A DNA stretch of 64,000 nt. Source: Variovorax sp. CF079 (GTDB taxonomy: Bacteria > Pseudomonadota > Gammaproteobacteria > Burkholderiales > Burkholderiaceae_C). Position 1 is the first letter of the stretch, and every line of letters begins with the position of its first letter. Shown piece by piece: positions 47,424 through 56,904 of the stretch. A model generated the notes under the pieces. That model was not told the origin of the DNA and made no database searches. It saw nothing but the letters and a program-made list of their open reading frames with translations. The stretch is from assembly GCF_900101545.1 (NCBI RefSeq), contig NZ_FMZU01000009.1, positions 185,252 through 249,251 on the forward strand. Reading direction: 5' to 3'. Both the position numbers and the translations under genes were made by a program.

Positions 47424-47667
47424 ATGTCGCGGCGCCGATGGTTCTTCGGCCTGCTCGCGATCTCGATCGTGTTCGACACCTTGCTGAAGGGGCACCAGTA
47501 CTTCGCCGGCTTCGACCTCGAGTACCCGCTGCACATCGGGGGCTACCTCGTGCTGGCGGGGGGTCGCGGCCTATACGGCGAACCGGCGTTTCCACGCGGG
47601 GCTCGCGGCGGCGAATCTGGTCTACCAGCTGTCGTGGATCCTGCGCAGCTTGGACGTTCTCAGCTAG
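47424..47667 (+). pseudogene. small membrane protein frameshifted at a G6 run (47558-47563)
   Basis: The first frame encodes MSRRRWFFGLLAISIVFDTLLKGHQYFAGFDLEYPLHIGGYLVLA. After the run of six G bases the frame is lost, but the +1 frame immediately continues AAYTANRRFHAGLAAANLVYQLSWILRSLDVLS and stops at 47667. Removing one G gives an 80-residue protein with two hydrophobic helices. The gap could be a true null mutation, phase variation or a homopolymer sequencing error. The protein family is not recognised. Confidence 0.65.
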
Positions 47668-48568
47668 GGCCCGCCCGGGACATCGCCTCGGCCTCCTGCA
47701 CGATCCAGGCTTCGAAGGCCTGCACGCGCTCGGGCAGCGGCGCTTCGCTGCGGCAGGCCAGGTAGTAGGCGCCCGGCGTTTCCACCTGCAGCGCAAACGG
47801 CGCCACCAGGCGGCCCGATGCCAGGTCGTCGCGCACGAAGGCGTGCAGCGCGACCATCACGCCCAGCTGGTCCGCTGCCGCCTGGTAGGCCAGCGCGGCG
47901 TTCTCGAACTTGAGGCCGCTGTTGCCGTCGATCTGCGGCGCGCCCGCGGCCGCCAGCCAGGCCGGCCAGTCCTTGGGCCGGTTCATCGAACACAAGAGCA
48001 CGTGGCGCGCGAGGTCGGCCGGCCGCGCCAGTGGTGGCCCGCGCTGCAGCAGGCCCGGCGCGCAGACCGGCAGCAGTGTCTCGCCGAACAGGCGCCGCAC
48101 GCCCGGCCCCGCGGGCGGGCTCGGCTCGGAATGGATGCTCACGTCCACCTCCTCGCGCGCGAAGTCGGCGCGCTGGTGCGAGGTGGTGATCTGCACGTCG
48201 ATGCGCGGGTGCAGCGCATGGAAGCGCGCGAGCCGCGGCACCAGCCAGCGGATCGCGAAGGTGGGCGGCAGCTTGATGCGCAGGCAGCGCTCGTCGGGGC
48301 TGGCCTGCAACTGGCGCGTGCCGTAGTCGATCTGGTCCAGCGCCGCGCGCACGGTGCCGAAGTAGGCCTGCCCCGGCGGCGTGAGCGCGATGCCATGACG
48401 GCCGCGCTCGAAGAGTTGCACCTTGAGCCAGCCTTCCAGCGTCGCGACATGCCGGCTCACCGCGCCCTGGGTGACGCACAGCTCCTGGGCCGCGCGCGTG
48501 AAATTGCCGCAGCGGGCCGCGGCTTCGAAGGCGCGCAGGGCATTGAGCGGGGGCAGACGTCGTGACAT
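47660..48568 (-). CDS. LysR family transcriptional regulator (GcvA-like)
   Basis: A 302-residue regulator: PLNALRAFEAAARCGNFTRAAQELCVTQGAVSRHVATLE is a typical GcvA-type HTH, followed by an effector domain (LPPTFAIRWLVPRLARF, VDVSIHSEP). Start at 48568 was chosen over two upstream ATGs that add a Ser/Thr-rich leader. The last eight bases overlap the 3' end of the opposite frameshifted membrane gene. It is divergent from the Bug-LeuC-LeuD-LeuB-like operon and is its probable regulator. Confidence 0.9.
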   Translation of the reverse strand: MSRRLPPLNALRAFEAAARCGNFTRAAQELCVTQGAVSRHVATLEGWLKVQLFERGRHGIALTPPGQAYFGTVRAALDQIDYGTRQLQASPDERCLRIKLPPTFAIRWLVPRLARFHALHPRIDVQITTSHQRADFAREEVDVSIHSEPSPPAGPGVRRLFGETLLPVCAPGLLQRGPPLARPADLARHVLLCSMNRPKDWPAWLAAAGAPQIDGNSGLKFENAALAYQAAADQLGVMVALHAFVRDDLASGRLVAPFALQVETPGAYYLACRSEAPLPERVQAFEAWIVQEAEAMSRAGPS

Positions 48569-48683
48569 GGAAGTTGAGGTTGAGGCATGAGCTTTGATCA
48601 TGCCCCGCATGCCTTAATTGTGATTGCTGCGCCGGGCTGCGGCAAATAGCATGGCCTCCACTACAAAGACAGGAGACCACGCG

Positions 48684-49661
48684 ATGATGAAGAAAGCGCA
48701 TGTCTGCATGATGGCGGCCCTGCTCGCCGCCGCAGGACTCGCGGCAGCCCAGCAAGGAGCCGCCGGCTACCCGAACCAGCCGATCAAGCTGATGGTGCCC
48801 TGGCCCGCGGGCGGCGGCGTCGACACCACCGCGCGCATGATCTCGGAGCCGATCGCGCAGAAGCTGGGCCAGCCGATCGTGATCGACAACCGCGGCGGCG
48901 CGGGCGGCAACATCGGTACCGAGCTCGCGGCGCGCATGAAGCCCGACGGCTACAACCTGCTGATGGGCTCGATCAGTCCCAACGCGGTCAACATCCATCT
49001 CTATTCGAAGCTGGGCTTCGACCCGATCAAGGACTTCGCGCCGATCGTCTACGTCTCGAACGTGCCCAACATCCTCGTCGTGCCGGCCTCCTCGCCGGCC
49101 AAGACGGCCAAGGAGCTGATCGAGGTGGCGCGCGCCAATCCGGGCAAGCTCAACTACGGCTCCGGCGGCGTCGGCTCCTCGCAGCACCTGGCGGCGGTGC
49201 AGTTCATGAGCGCCGCCAAGATCAACATCGTGCACGTGCCCTACAAGGGCACCGCGCCGGCCGAGGCCGACCTGGTGGCGGGCCACATCTCGCTGATGCT
49301 CGACACCACCACCTGCCTGCCCTTCATCGCCAGCGGCAAGATGCGCGCGCTCGCGGTGGCCTCGAAAAAGCGCAATCCCGCGCTGCCCGACGTGCCCACT
49401 TTCGACGAAGTGGGTCTGCCCGGCGTCTATGCCTCCTCGTGGTACGGGCTGATGGCGCCGGCGGGCACGCCGCGGCCCGTCATCGACAAGCTCAATGCCG
49501 AGGCCAACCAGGTGCTGCAGTCGGTCGACATGAAGCGGCGCATGGCCGAGTTCGGCGCCGAGATCGGCGGCGGCACGCCCGAGGAGTTCGGCCAGTTCAT
49601 CGTCTCCGAGATCAAGCGCTACGAGTCGATCGTGCGCTTGTCAGGCGCCAAGCTCGATTGA
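48684..49661 (+). CDS. Bug family tripartite tricarboxylate transporter substrate-binding protein
   Basis: A 325-residue periplasmic protein with signal peptide ending [50 protein letters not shown] and [17 protein letters not shown] are family signatures. ATG 48684 follows an AGGAG site. It is the first gene of the operon with LeuC-, LeuD- and LeuB-like enzymes, implying import of a di- or tricarboxylic acid as their substrate. Confidence 0.93.
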   Translation: MMKKAHVCMMAALLAAAGLAAAQQGAAGYPNQPIKLMVPWPAGGGVDTTARMISEPIAQKLGQPIVIDNRGGAGGNIGTELAARMKPDGYNLLMGSISPNAVNIHLYSKLGFDPIKDFAPIVYVSNVPNILVVPASSPAKTAKELIEVARANPGKLNYGSGGVGSSQHLAAVQFMSAAKINIVHVPYKGTAPAEADLVAGHISLMLDTTTCLPFIASGKMRALAVASKKRNPALPDVPTFDEVGLPGVYASSWYGLMAPAGTPRPVIDKLNAEANQVLQSVDMKRRMAEFGAEIGGGTPEEFGQFIVSEIKRYESIVRLSGAKLD

Positions 49662-49671
49662 TCCAGAACCG

Positions 49672-51099
49672 ATGACATCGAACACGCCCCCACGCACCCT
49701 CCTCGACAAGATCTGGGCCGAGCACGTCGTGATGCAGCGCGACGACGGCCAGAGCCTGCTCTATGTCGACCGCCACCTGCTGCAGGACGGCTCGGCGCCG
49801 GCCTTCGAGATGCTGCGGCAGAAGGGTCTGAAGGTCCGCGCGCCGGAGCGCGCCTTCGCCACGCCCGACCACTACGTGCCCACCGACGCGCGCGCGCTCG
49901 GCCGCATCGCCGACCCCGAGAAGCGCGCGATGGCGCAGGCGCTCGAGGACGATTGCGCCGCCGCCGGCATCCGCTTCTTCGGCCTCGACGACGAGCGCCA
50001 GGGCATCGTGCACGTGGTCGGCCCCGAGCAGGGCTTGAGTCTGCCGGGCATGCTGATCGTCTGCGGCGACAGCCATACCTCCACGCACGGCTCGCTCGGC
50101 GCATTGGCCTTCGGCATCGGCGCTTCGGAAGTGGCGCACGTGCTCGCCACGCAGACGCTGTGGCAGCGCAAGCCGCGCACGCTGCGTGTCAGCGTCGAGG
50201 GCCGTCTAGTCGCGGGCGTGACGGCCAAGGACATCATCCTCGCCGTCATCGGCCGCCTCGGCACCGCCGGCGCCACCGGCCACGTGATCGAGTACGCGGG
50301 CGAGGCGATCCGCGCCCTCTCGATGGAAGCGCGCATGACGGTGTGCAACATGTCGATCGAAGCCGGCGCGCGCGCCGGCATGATCGCGCCCGACGACACC
50401 ACCTTCGCCTGGCTGGCCGGCCGGCCCCACGCGCCGCAGGGCGCCGCCTGGGACCAGGCCGTGGCGCGCTGGCGCACGCTGCCCGGCGATGCCGATGCGC
50501 GCTTCGACCGCGAGCTCTCGCTGCATGCGGACGACATCGCGCCCATGGTCACCTGGGGCACCAGCCCCGAGGACGTGCTGCCCATCTCGGGCCGCGTGCC
50601 CGACCCCGCGAACGCGGCCGGCGCCGAGAAACGCGAGGCCATGCGCCGCGCCCTCGCCTACATGGGCCTCGAGGCCGGCCAGGCCTTGACCGACATCGCG
50701 GTGCAGCGCGTGTTCATCGGCTCCTGCACCAACGGCCGCATCGAAGACCTGCGCAGCGCCGCCGCCGTGGCGCGCGGGCGCCATGTGGCCGAGGGCGTCG
50801 AGGCCTGGGTGGTGCCCGGCTCGGGGCTGGTCAAGCGCCAGGCCGAGGCCGAGGGGCTGGATGCGGTGTTCCGCGCGGCCGGCTTCCAGTGGCGCTACGC
50901 GGGCTGCTCGATGTGCCTGGGCACCAACGGCGACCAGGTCGCGCCGGGCCAGCGCTGCGCCTCCACCTCCAACCGCAATTTCGTCGGCCGCCAGGGGCCG
51001 GGTGCACGTACGCACCTGATGAGCCCGGCCATGGCTGCCGCCGCTGCCGTGACCGGCCGGCTCGCCGACGTGCGCGGCCTGATGCAGAAGGAGCATTGA
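49672..51099 (+). CDS. leuC: LeuC-like isopropylmalate/aconitase superfamily large subunit (probably catabolic)
   Basis: A 475-residue aconitase-fold large subunit with [20 protein letters not shown], the cluster cysteine in IGSCTNGR, and the paired cysteines of [10 protein letters not shown]. The length and motifs are those of LeuC, which isomerises 2- to 3-isopropylmalate through a [4Fe-4S] cluster. Ten bases separate it from the Bug gene; it overlaps nothing and is followed by leuD after two bases. The association with a carboxylate-binding protein rather than leuA suggests hydration/dehydration of an imported acid instead of leucine synthesis. Confidence 0.92.
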   Translation: MTSNTPPRTLLDKIWAEHVVMQRDDGQSLLYVDRHLLQDGSAPAFEMLRQKGLKVRAPERAFATPDHYVPTDARALGRIADPEKRAMAQALEDDCAAAGIRFFGLDDERQGIVHVVGPEQGLSLPGMLIVCGDSHTSTHGSLGALAFGIGASEVAHVLATQTLWQRKPRTLRVSVEGRLVAGVTAKDIILAVIGRLGTAGATGHVIEYAGEAIRALSMEARMTVCNMSIEAGARAGMIAPDDTTFAWLAGRPHAPQGAAWDQAVARWRTLPGDADARFDRELSLHADDIAPMVTWGTSPEDVLPISGRVPDPANAAGAEKREAMRRALAYMGLEAGQALTDIAVQRVFIGSCTNGRIEDLRSAAAVARGRHVAEGVEAWVVPGSGLVKRQAEAEGLDAVFRAAGFQWRYAGCSMCLGTNGDQVAPGQRCASTSNRNFVGRQGPGARTHLMSPAMAAAAAVTGRLADVRGLMQKEH

Positions 51100-51101
51100 G
51101 C

Positions 51102-51695
51102 ATGGAAGCCTTCAACCGGCTCGATGCCGTGGCCGCGCCGCTCGCGCGCATCAACATCGACACCGACCAGATCGTGCCGGCGCTCTATCTGCAAAAGCCG
51201 CGCTCGGCGAACTTCGGCGACTTCCTGTTCCGCGACGTGCGGCGCGATGCAGAGGGCGCGCTGCGCGCCGACTTCCCGCTCAACAACCCCGCCTATGCCG
51301 AAGCGCGCATCCTCGTGGCCGGCCGCAATTTCGGCTGCGGCTCCTCGCGCGAGCATGCGGTGTGGGCGCTCGTCGACGGCGGCTTCCGCGCCGTGATCGC
51401 GCCCAGCTTCGGCGACATCTTTTTTTCCAACGCGCTCAAGAACGGGCTGCTGCCGGTGCGCCTGGCCGAAGACCTCGTCGACGGTCTGCTCGCCACCCTG
51501 AAAGCCAGGCCCGGCGCGCGGCTTTGCATCGATCTCGCGGCGCAAAGCGTGACGGCGCCGGACGGCAGCCGCGCTTCGTTCGAGATCGATCCCTTCGCGC
51601 TCCACTGCCTGCTCGAAGGCCTCGACGAGCTCGACTACACGCTGACGCAGTCCGCGCGCATCGAGGCTTTCGAGCGCGCTCGCGCGGGCGCCTGA
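51102..51695 (+). CDS. leuD: LeuD-like isopropylmalate/aconitase superfamily small subunit
   Basis: A 197-residue swivelling domain: [16 protein letters not shown], then [43 protein letters not shown]. In LeuD the loop after the IDTDQ motif contributes to substrate choice; here it reads [15 protein letters not shown], close to but not the same as typical leucine-pathway proteins. It forms a heterodimer with the LeuC-like subunit encoded just upstream. Confidence 0.92.
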   Translation: MEAFNRLDAVAAPLARINIDTDQIVPALYLQKPRSANFGDFLFRDVRRDAEGALRADFPLNNPAYAEARILVAGRNFGCGSSREHAVWALVDGGFRAVIAPSFGDIFFSNALKNGLLPVRLAEDLVDGLLATLKARPGARLCIDLAAQSVTAPDGSRASFEIDPFALHCLLEGLDELDYTLTQSARIEAFERARAGA

Positions 51696-51730
51696 CCCTC
51701 CCTCCTCTCAACGAAAGAAGTGTCCCCAAG

Positions 51731-52810
51731 ATGAAGATCGCAGTGATGGCCGGCGACGGCATTGGTCCCGAGGTGACGGCCCAGGCCGTCAAGGTGTTGA
51801 AGGCCGTGCTCGGCCCGACCCAGGCGGTGGAACTGGTGGAGGCGCCCATCGGCCAGGCCGGCATCGACAGCGCCGGCGACCCGCTGCCCGCCGCCACCAG
51901 CGAGATCGCGCGCCGTGCCGACGCCATCCTGTTCGGCTCCGCCGGGATGCCCGGCGACGAGGCCATTCCCTTTGCCATGCGGCCGGGCGCAAGCCTGCTG
52001 CGGCTACGCAAGGAACTCGGCCTGTTCGCCAACTTCCGTCCCGCTTTTCTCTTCCCCGAACTGATCGGCGCCTCGACGCTCAAGCCGGAGATCGTCGAAG
52101 GCCTGGACCTGATGATCCTGCGCGAGCTCACCGGCGACGTCTATTTCGGCGAGCCGCGCGGCAGCGGCACCAACGCCCGGGGCGAACGCGAGGCCTTCAA
52201 CACCATGCGCTATTCGGAGCCCGAGATCGAGCGCATCGCGCACGTCGCCTTCCGCACCGCGCGGGCGAGGCGGCGCAAGCTGTGCTCGGTCGACAAGGCC
52301 AACGTGCTCGAAGTGATGCAGCTCTGGCGCGAGGTCGTCGCGCGCGTGGGCGCCGAGTATCCCGACGTCGAGCTCACGCACCTGTTCGTCGACGCGGCCG
52401 CGATGCAGCTCATGCGCGCGCCCAAACAGTTCGACGTGATCGTCACCGGCAACATCTTCGGCGACATCCTCTCGGACGCGGCCGCCATGCTTACCGGCTC
52501 CATCGGCATGCTGCCCTCGGCCTCGATGGCGGCCGGCAGCAAGGGCCTCTACGAACCGGTGCACGGCACCGCGCCCGACATCGCCGGCAAGGACCTCGCG
52601 AACCCGCTCGCGTCCATCCTCTCGATGGCGATGCTGCTGCGCTATTCCTTCGGCCTCGCCGAGCAGGCCGAGCGCGTCGAGCGCGCGGTGCGCGCGGTGC
52701 TGGCCGAAGGCCTGCGCACGGGCGACATCTTCCAGCCGGGCTGCCGGCGCGTCGGCACGCGCGAGATGGGCGAGGCCGTGGTGGCGGCGCTTCGGCGCGC
52801 GGCCGGCTGA
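51731..52810 (+). CDS. leuB: LeuB-like isopropylmalate/tartrate-type beta-decarboxylating dehydrogenase
   Basis: A 359-residue beta-decarboxylating dehydrogenase: [10 protein letters not shown], the [11 protein letters not shown] segment, the catalytic [31 protein letters not shown], the metal-binding [17 protein letters not shown] and the NAD motif [15 protein letters not shown]. It oxidises and decarboxylates a 3-substituted malate to a 2-keto acid. With LeuC/LeuD it would complete alkene acid to 2-keto acid conversion. Substrate preference (isopropylmalate, methylmalate, tartrate) cannot be decided from sequence. Confidence 0.9.
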   Translation: MKIAVMAGDGIGPEVTAQAVKVLKAVLGPTQAVELVEAPIGQAGIDSAGDPLPAATSEIARRADAILFGSAGMPGDEAIPFAMRPGASLLRLRKELGLFANFRPAFLFPELIGASTLKPEIVEGLDLMILRELTGDVYFGEPRGSGTNARGEREAFNTMRYSEPEIERIAHVAFRTARARRRKLCSVDKANVLEVMQLWREVVARVGAEYPDVELTHLFVDAAAMQLMRAPKQFDVIVTGNIFGDILSDAAAMLTGSIGMLPSASMAAGSKGLYEPVHGTAPDIAGKDLANPLASILSMAMLLRYSFGLAEQAERVERAVRAVLAEGLRTGDIFQPGCRRVGTREMGEAVVAALRRAAG

Positions 52811-53260
52811 CTACGGCAGCTTCGCCTTCAACTGCCGGTAGGCGTTCGGATCTTCACGCCTGAGCGCGTCGAGTTCTTTCTGCAGCCGCTCGACGCGCGG
52901 CTGCCGCGCGCTCTGCTTGATGCGCTCGACCTCGCGCGCCAGCGTCTCGAAGTCGGCGATGCGCTTGTCGGATTTCTCCTTGGGCGGCAGCTTTTCGGCC
53001 AGCGCCGAGACCGCGTCCATCAGCCGGCCGATCTGGCGGCCATAACTGTGCTGCTGGAGCACGTCGCGCTCGATGTCGGGTGCCGACGAGTTGTTATGGG
53101 TCACGCTGACCAGTGACCAGCCCGAGTTGATCGGCTGGCTCAGCTGCTGCGGCGCGACAGCCGGCCATGGCCACTGCTGCAGGGGCCAGTTCCACCACGA
53201 GGAACGCCCCGCGCCGAAGTCCGCGGTGCCGCTGCCATCCGACCTTGCTGCCGTTGCCAT
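52811..53260 (-). CDS. hypothetical protein with C-terminal coiled coil
   Basis: A 149-residue protein I do not recognise. The N-terminal half is rich in Trp, Pro and Gln (SSWWNWPLQQWPWP), and the C-terminal half is charged and helical (DFETLAREVERIKQSARQPRVERLQKELDALRRE), likely a coiled coil. No signal peptide or membrane segment. A strong GGAGG site precedes the ATG, which supports expression. The composition contrast between halves is striking. It is convergent with the leuB-like gene. Confidence 0.65.
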   Translation of the reverse strand: MATAARSDGSGTADFGAGRSSWWNWPLQQWPWPAVAPQQLSQPINSGWSLVSVTHNNSSAPDIERDVLQQHSYGRQIGRLMDAVSALAEKLPPKEKSDKRIADFETLAREVERIKQSARQPRVERLQKELDALRREDPNAYRQLKAKLP

Positions 53261-53393
53261 ACCACCTCCTGCCGAACGCGTGTCGCGCGATGTGGATCGT
53301 AGCGCGCCGCCGGCGAGTTGCGCGATGACGACCTTCGGGTGCTCAATGGCTAGCTCGCACGATGACGACTTTCAAAAGAACAAGGAGACCGCC

Positions 53394-55031
53394 ATGGATT
53401 GCGATGTCCTGATCGTCGGCGCCGGCCCCACCGGCCTGATGCTCGCCAACCAGCTCGGCCGGCGCGGCGTTCGCACCGTGATCATCGACCGGCACGCCGG
53501 GCCCTCGCTGCAGACCCGGGCGCTCGGCGTGCAGGCGCGCACGCTGGAGATCTACGCCCAGCTCGGGATCGCCGAGCGCGCGCTCGAACTCGGCAAGCGT
53601 GGCACCGGCGCCAACATGTGGGCCGAAGGGCGGAAGATGGCGCGCGTGCCCCTGGGCGAAGCCGGCGCACGCGTGACCCCGTTCCCGTACATCCTGATCC
53701 TCGGCCAGGACGACAACGAACGGATCATGGGCGACCGGTTGAGCGACTGGGGCCTGGCGGTGCACTGGAACACCGAGATGATCGAGCTCGCTCAGGAGCC
53801 CGGCCATGTGACGGCGACGCTCCGAGTTGCCGGCGGCACGATCCGCCGCATCGACGCCACCTGGATGGCCGGCTGCGACGGGGCGCGCAGCGCGGTGCGC
53901 GAGATGAACCGCATCGGCTTTCCCGGCGCCCCCTACGAACACGTGTTCTTCGTCGCCGACGTGGAGATGACGGGCGGCATGGTCCCCGACGAGGTCAACG
54001 TGTATTTGTGGAGGAAAGGCTTCCACCTGCTCTTCCCGATGCGCGGCCAGGACCACTGGCGCATCGTCGGCATCCTGCCGCCCGAGCTGCGCGGCAAGGA
54101 CGACGCGCGCTTCGAGGACGTGATTCCTTCCTTGCACGCCGAGGCCGGCACCGGGCTGTCCTTCAAGGCGTGTACCTGGTTCTCCACCTACCGCATCCAC
54201 CACCGCAGCGCGTCGCGGTTCCGGGATCGCCGCTGCTTCCTGCTCGGCGATGCGGCCCATATCCACAGCCCGGTGGGCGCCCAGGGCATGAACACCGGCC
54301 TGCAGGATGCCTACAACCTGGCATGGAAGATCGCGCTGGTGGTCGAGGGCAAAGCCGGCGAGACGCTGCTCGACTCCTACGAGGCCGAGCGCCTCCCCGT
54401 CGCGCGGCGCCTGCTCGAGACGACCGACCGGGGCTTCAGGGTGGTGGTCTCCGACGCGCCGTTCGCCGGCCTGCTGCGCACGCGGGTGCTGGCCCGGCTC
54501 GCCGCCTTCGCGATGGGCCGCGAACGCGTGCAGAAGCTCGCGTTTCGCACCGTCTCGCAGACCGGCATCCACTACCGCGCGGGCCCGCTGTCGGCAGCGC
54601 TGGACGCGCTGCCGTCCGATGCGCCGAGCGCCGGCGATCGCTTCCCCTGGCTGTATCTGCGCTTTGCCGCGGACGGGCCGGTCGAGGATTCGTTCGACAA
54701 GCTCGCGGACACGCACTTCCATCTGCTCGTGTTCGGACAGGACCTGCCTGCGGGCAGCGCGACGGGCCTCGGCGAGCTGCTGCGGGTGCACGTGATCCCG
54801 GCCGATCCGGTCAACGACGCGGAACTGGAGCGCCAGAAGATTGCGCGGCCTTCCTTCTATCTCGTGCGTCCCGACGGCCATGTCGCGCTCTGCGGGCGGC
54901 GGCTTGCGCCTGCGGCCGTCGCGCGCTACGCCGAGGAGCGTCTGAAGTTCATGACCTGCGATGGCGGCGAACTGAACTTCGATCGGCCCTGGCGTGCTGC
55001 GGGATTTCACCAAGGATTTGTGCCGTCCTGA
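53394..55031 (+). CDS. FAD-dependent aromatic monooxygenase (PheA/TfdB/MhpA-like)
   Basis: A 545-residue flavoprotein hydroxylase. The Rossmann motif VGAGPTGLMLANQLGRRG is at the start, the DG motif is GCDGARSAVREM, and the FAD ribityl motif is LGDAAHIHSPVGAQGMNTGLQDAYNLAWK. A C-terminal thioredoxin-like domain follows (LLVFGQDLPAGS, PSFYLVRPDGHVALCGRR), as in phenol hydroxylase and 3-(3-hydroxyphenyl)propionate hydroxylase. AAGGAG precedes the ATG. It precedes the oxidoreductase operon by 70 bases in the same direction, though a mechanistic link is not obvious. Confidence 0.9.
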   Translation: MDCDVLIVGAGPTGLMLANQLGRRGVRTVIIDRHAGPSLQTRALGVQARTLEIYAQLGIAERALELGKRGTGANMWAEGRKMARVPLGEAGARVTPFPYILILGQDDNERIMGDRLSDWGLAVHWNTEMIELAQEPGHVTATLRVAGGTIRRIDATWMAGCDGARSAVREMNRIGFPGAPYEHVFFVADVEMTGGMVPDEVNVYLWRKGFHLLFPMRGQDHWRIVGILPPELRGKDDARFEDVIPSLHAEAGTGLSFKACTWFSTYRIHHRSASRFRDRRCFLLGDAAHIHSPVGAQGMNTGLQDAYNLAWKIALVVEGKAGETLLDSYEAERLPVARRLLETTDRGFRVVVSDAPFAGLLRTRVLARLAAFAMGRERVQKLAFRTVSQTGIHYRAGPLSAALDALPSDAPSAGDRFPWLYLRFAADGPVEDSFDKLADTHFHLLVFGQDLPAGSATGLGELLRVHVIPADPVNDAELERQKIARPSFYLVRPDGHVALCGRRLAPAAVARYAEERLKFMTCDGGELNFDRPWRAAGFHQGFVPS

Positions 55032-55104
55032 GCGGCGCATACTGGCGGCAGACCCGAGCCGGCTCCTCCCCGGGGAGCCCCGGGCGGCAGACAGGAGACA
55101 CGCT

Positions 55105-56904
55105 TTGCAGCGAACCAACATTGCCAACCCGGCCTATTTCCACAAGGTCGTCGATTGCCAGTACGCCTGTCCGGCGCACACCCCGGTCCCCGAATACATC
55201 CGCATGATCGCGCAGCGCCGCTACGGCGACGCCTACATGATCAACTGGGTCTCCAACGTCTTCCCCGGCATCCTGGGGCGCACCTGCGACCGGCCCTGCG
55301 AGCCGGCCTGCCGGCGTGGGCGGGTGGAGGAGAGCAACGCCAGCAAGCCCGAGCCGGTGGCGATCTGCCGGCTCAAGCGCGTGGCGGCCGACATGAAGGA
55401 CGACGTGCGTTCGCGCATGCCGGCGGTGGCGCCCAGGAACGGAAAGCGCATCGCCTGCGTGGGCGCCGGGCCGGCCTCGCTCACCGTCGCGCGCGACCTG
55501 GCGCCGCTGGGCTATGAAGTGACGGTGTTCGACAGCGACGCCAAGGCCGGCGGTTTCATGCGCACGCAGATCCCGCACTTTCGCCTGCCCGAGTCGGTGA
55601 TCGACGAGGAGACGGGCTACATCCTGGACCTGGGCGTGGAGTTCCGCGGCGGCGAGCCCATCGACTCGATGAAGGCCCTGCTGGCGCAGGGGTGGGACGC
55701 CATCTTCGTCGGCTGCGGCGCGCCGCGCGGGCGCAACCTCGAACTTCCCGGGCGCCAGGAGGCGGCGGCCGGCATCCACATCGGCATCGACTGGCTGAAC
55801 TCCGTCTCCTTCGGCCACGTAACAAGCATCGGCCAGCGCGTGATCGTGCTGGGCGGCGGCAACACGGCGATGGACTGCTGCCGCTCGGCCCGCCGCCTGG
55901 GCGGCACCGACGTGAAGGTCATCGTGCGCAGCGGCTTCGAAGAGATGAAGGCCTCGCCCTGGGAAAAGGAGGACGCCCAGCACGAAGGCATTCCCATCAT
56001 CAACTTCCATGTACCGAAGGCCTTCGTCCACGACAACGGCAAGCTGCTGGGCATGCGCTTCGAGATCGTCCGCGCGGAGTACGACGACAAGGGCCGTCGC
56101 ACGCTGGTGCCCAGCGGCGAGCCGGACGCCTTCTTCGAATGCGACGAGGTGCTGGTGGCGGTGGGGCAGGAAAACGCCTTCCCCTGGATCGAGCGCGACT
56201 GCGGCATCGACTTCGACAACCACGGCCTGCCCACGTTGGACAAGAACACCTTCCAGTCCACGGTGCCGCAGGTGTTCTTCGGCGGCGATGCGGCCTTCGG
56301 CCCCAAGAACATCATCTGGGCCGTGGCCCATGGGCACGAGGCCGCGGTGTCGATCGACCGGCTGCTGCATGGCCAGCCGGTCACTGTCCGCCCGCCGCCC
56401 ATGACCAACCTGGTGTCGCAGAAGATGGGCATCCACGAGTGGAGCTACGACAACGACACCTCGAACGACCTGCGCTACAAGGTTCCCTGGGCCAAGGCCG
56501 AGAAGGCGCTGGCCAGCATCCGGGTGGAGGTGGAACTGGGCTTCGACGCCGCCACCGCCTTCAAGGAGGCCGAGCGCTGCCTGAACTGCGACGTGCAGAC
56601 CGTGTTCACCGAGGCCGCCTGCATCGAATGCGATGCCTGCGTGGACATCTGCCCGATGGACTGCATCAGCTTCACCGCCAACGGCGAGGAGAGCGAACTG
56701 CGGGCCCGGCTGAAGGCGCCGGCGCTCAACCTGGCGCAGGACCTCTATGTCTCCGGCGGGCTCAAGACAGGCAGGGTGATGGTCAAGGACGAAGACGTCT
56801 GCCTGCACTGCGGCCTGTGCGCCGAGCGTTGCCCCACGGGGGCCTGGGACATGCAGAAGTTCCTGCTGAAGATGACGCCCGCAGGGCAGGAGGTGACGGC
56901 ATGA
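55105..56904 (+). CDS. GltD-like FAD/NAD(P) oxidoreductase with ferredoxin domain
   Basis: A 599-residue fusion. It begins with a Fer4-type N-terminal domain with cysteines 18, 22, 61, 65 and 69 (DCQYACPAHTPVPEY, CDRPCEPACRRG), followed by the FAD motif VGAGPASLTVARDLAPLG at about 120, the NAD(P) site VLGGGNTAMDCCRSARR, and at the C-terminus two [4Fe-4S] ferredoxin motifs (CIECDACVDICP and CLHCGLCAERCP). The TTG at 55105 has an AGGAG site eight bases upstream; the longer frame to 54994 overlaps the monooxygenase stop and adds unlike sequence. It could couple NAD(P)H to the ferredoxin-type 2-oxoacid oxidoreductase encoded next, so the complex may be pyridine-nucleotide dependent. Confidence 0.88.
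   Translation: MQRTNIANPAYFHKVVDCQYACPAHTPVPEYIRMIAQRRYGDAYMINWVSNVFPGILGRTCDRPCEPACRRGRVEESNASKPEPVAICRLKRVAADMKDDVRSRMPAVAPRNGKRIACVGAGPASLTVARDLAPLGYEVTVFDSDAKAGGFMRTQIPHFRLPESVIDEETGYILDLGVEFRGGEPIDSMKALLAQGWDAIFVGCGAPRGRNLELPGRQEAAAGIHIGIDWLNSVSFGHVTSIGQRVIVLGGGNTAMDCCRSARRLGGTDVKVIVRSGFEEMKASPWEKEDAQHEGIPIINFHVPKAFVHDNGKLLGMRFEIVRAEYDDKGRRTLVPSGEPDAFFECDEVLVAVGQENAFPWIERDCGIDFDNHGLPTLDKNTFQSTVPQVFFGGDAAFGPKNIIWAVAHGHEAAVSIDRLLHGQPVTVRPPPMTNLVSQKMGIHEWSYDNDTSNDLRYKVPWAKAEKALASIRVEVELGFDAATAFKEAERCLNCDVQTVFTEAACIECDACVDICPMDCISFTANGEESELRARLKAPALNLAQDLYVSGGLKTGRVMVKDEDVCLHCGLCAERCPTGAWDMQKFLLKMTPAGQEVTA

Noticed and set aside
49672..52810. The housekeeping leucine biosynthesis operon
   Set aside because: Not excluded, but no leuA or aspartate-semialdehyde dehydrogenase neighbour is present and the set is led by a Bug carboxylate-binding gene under a divergent LysR.
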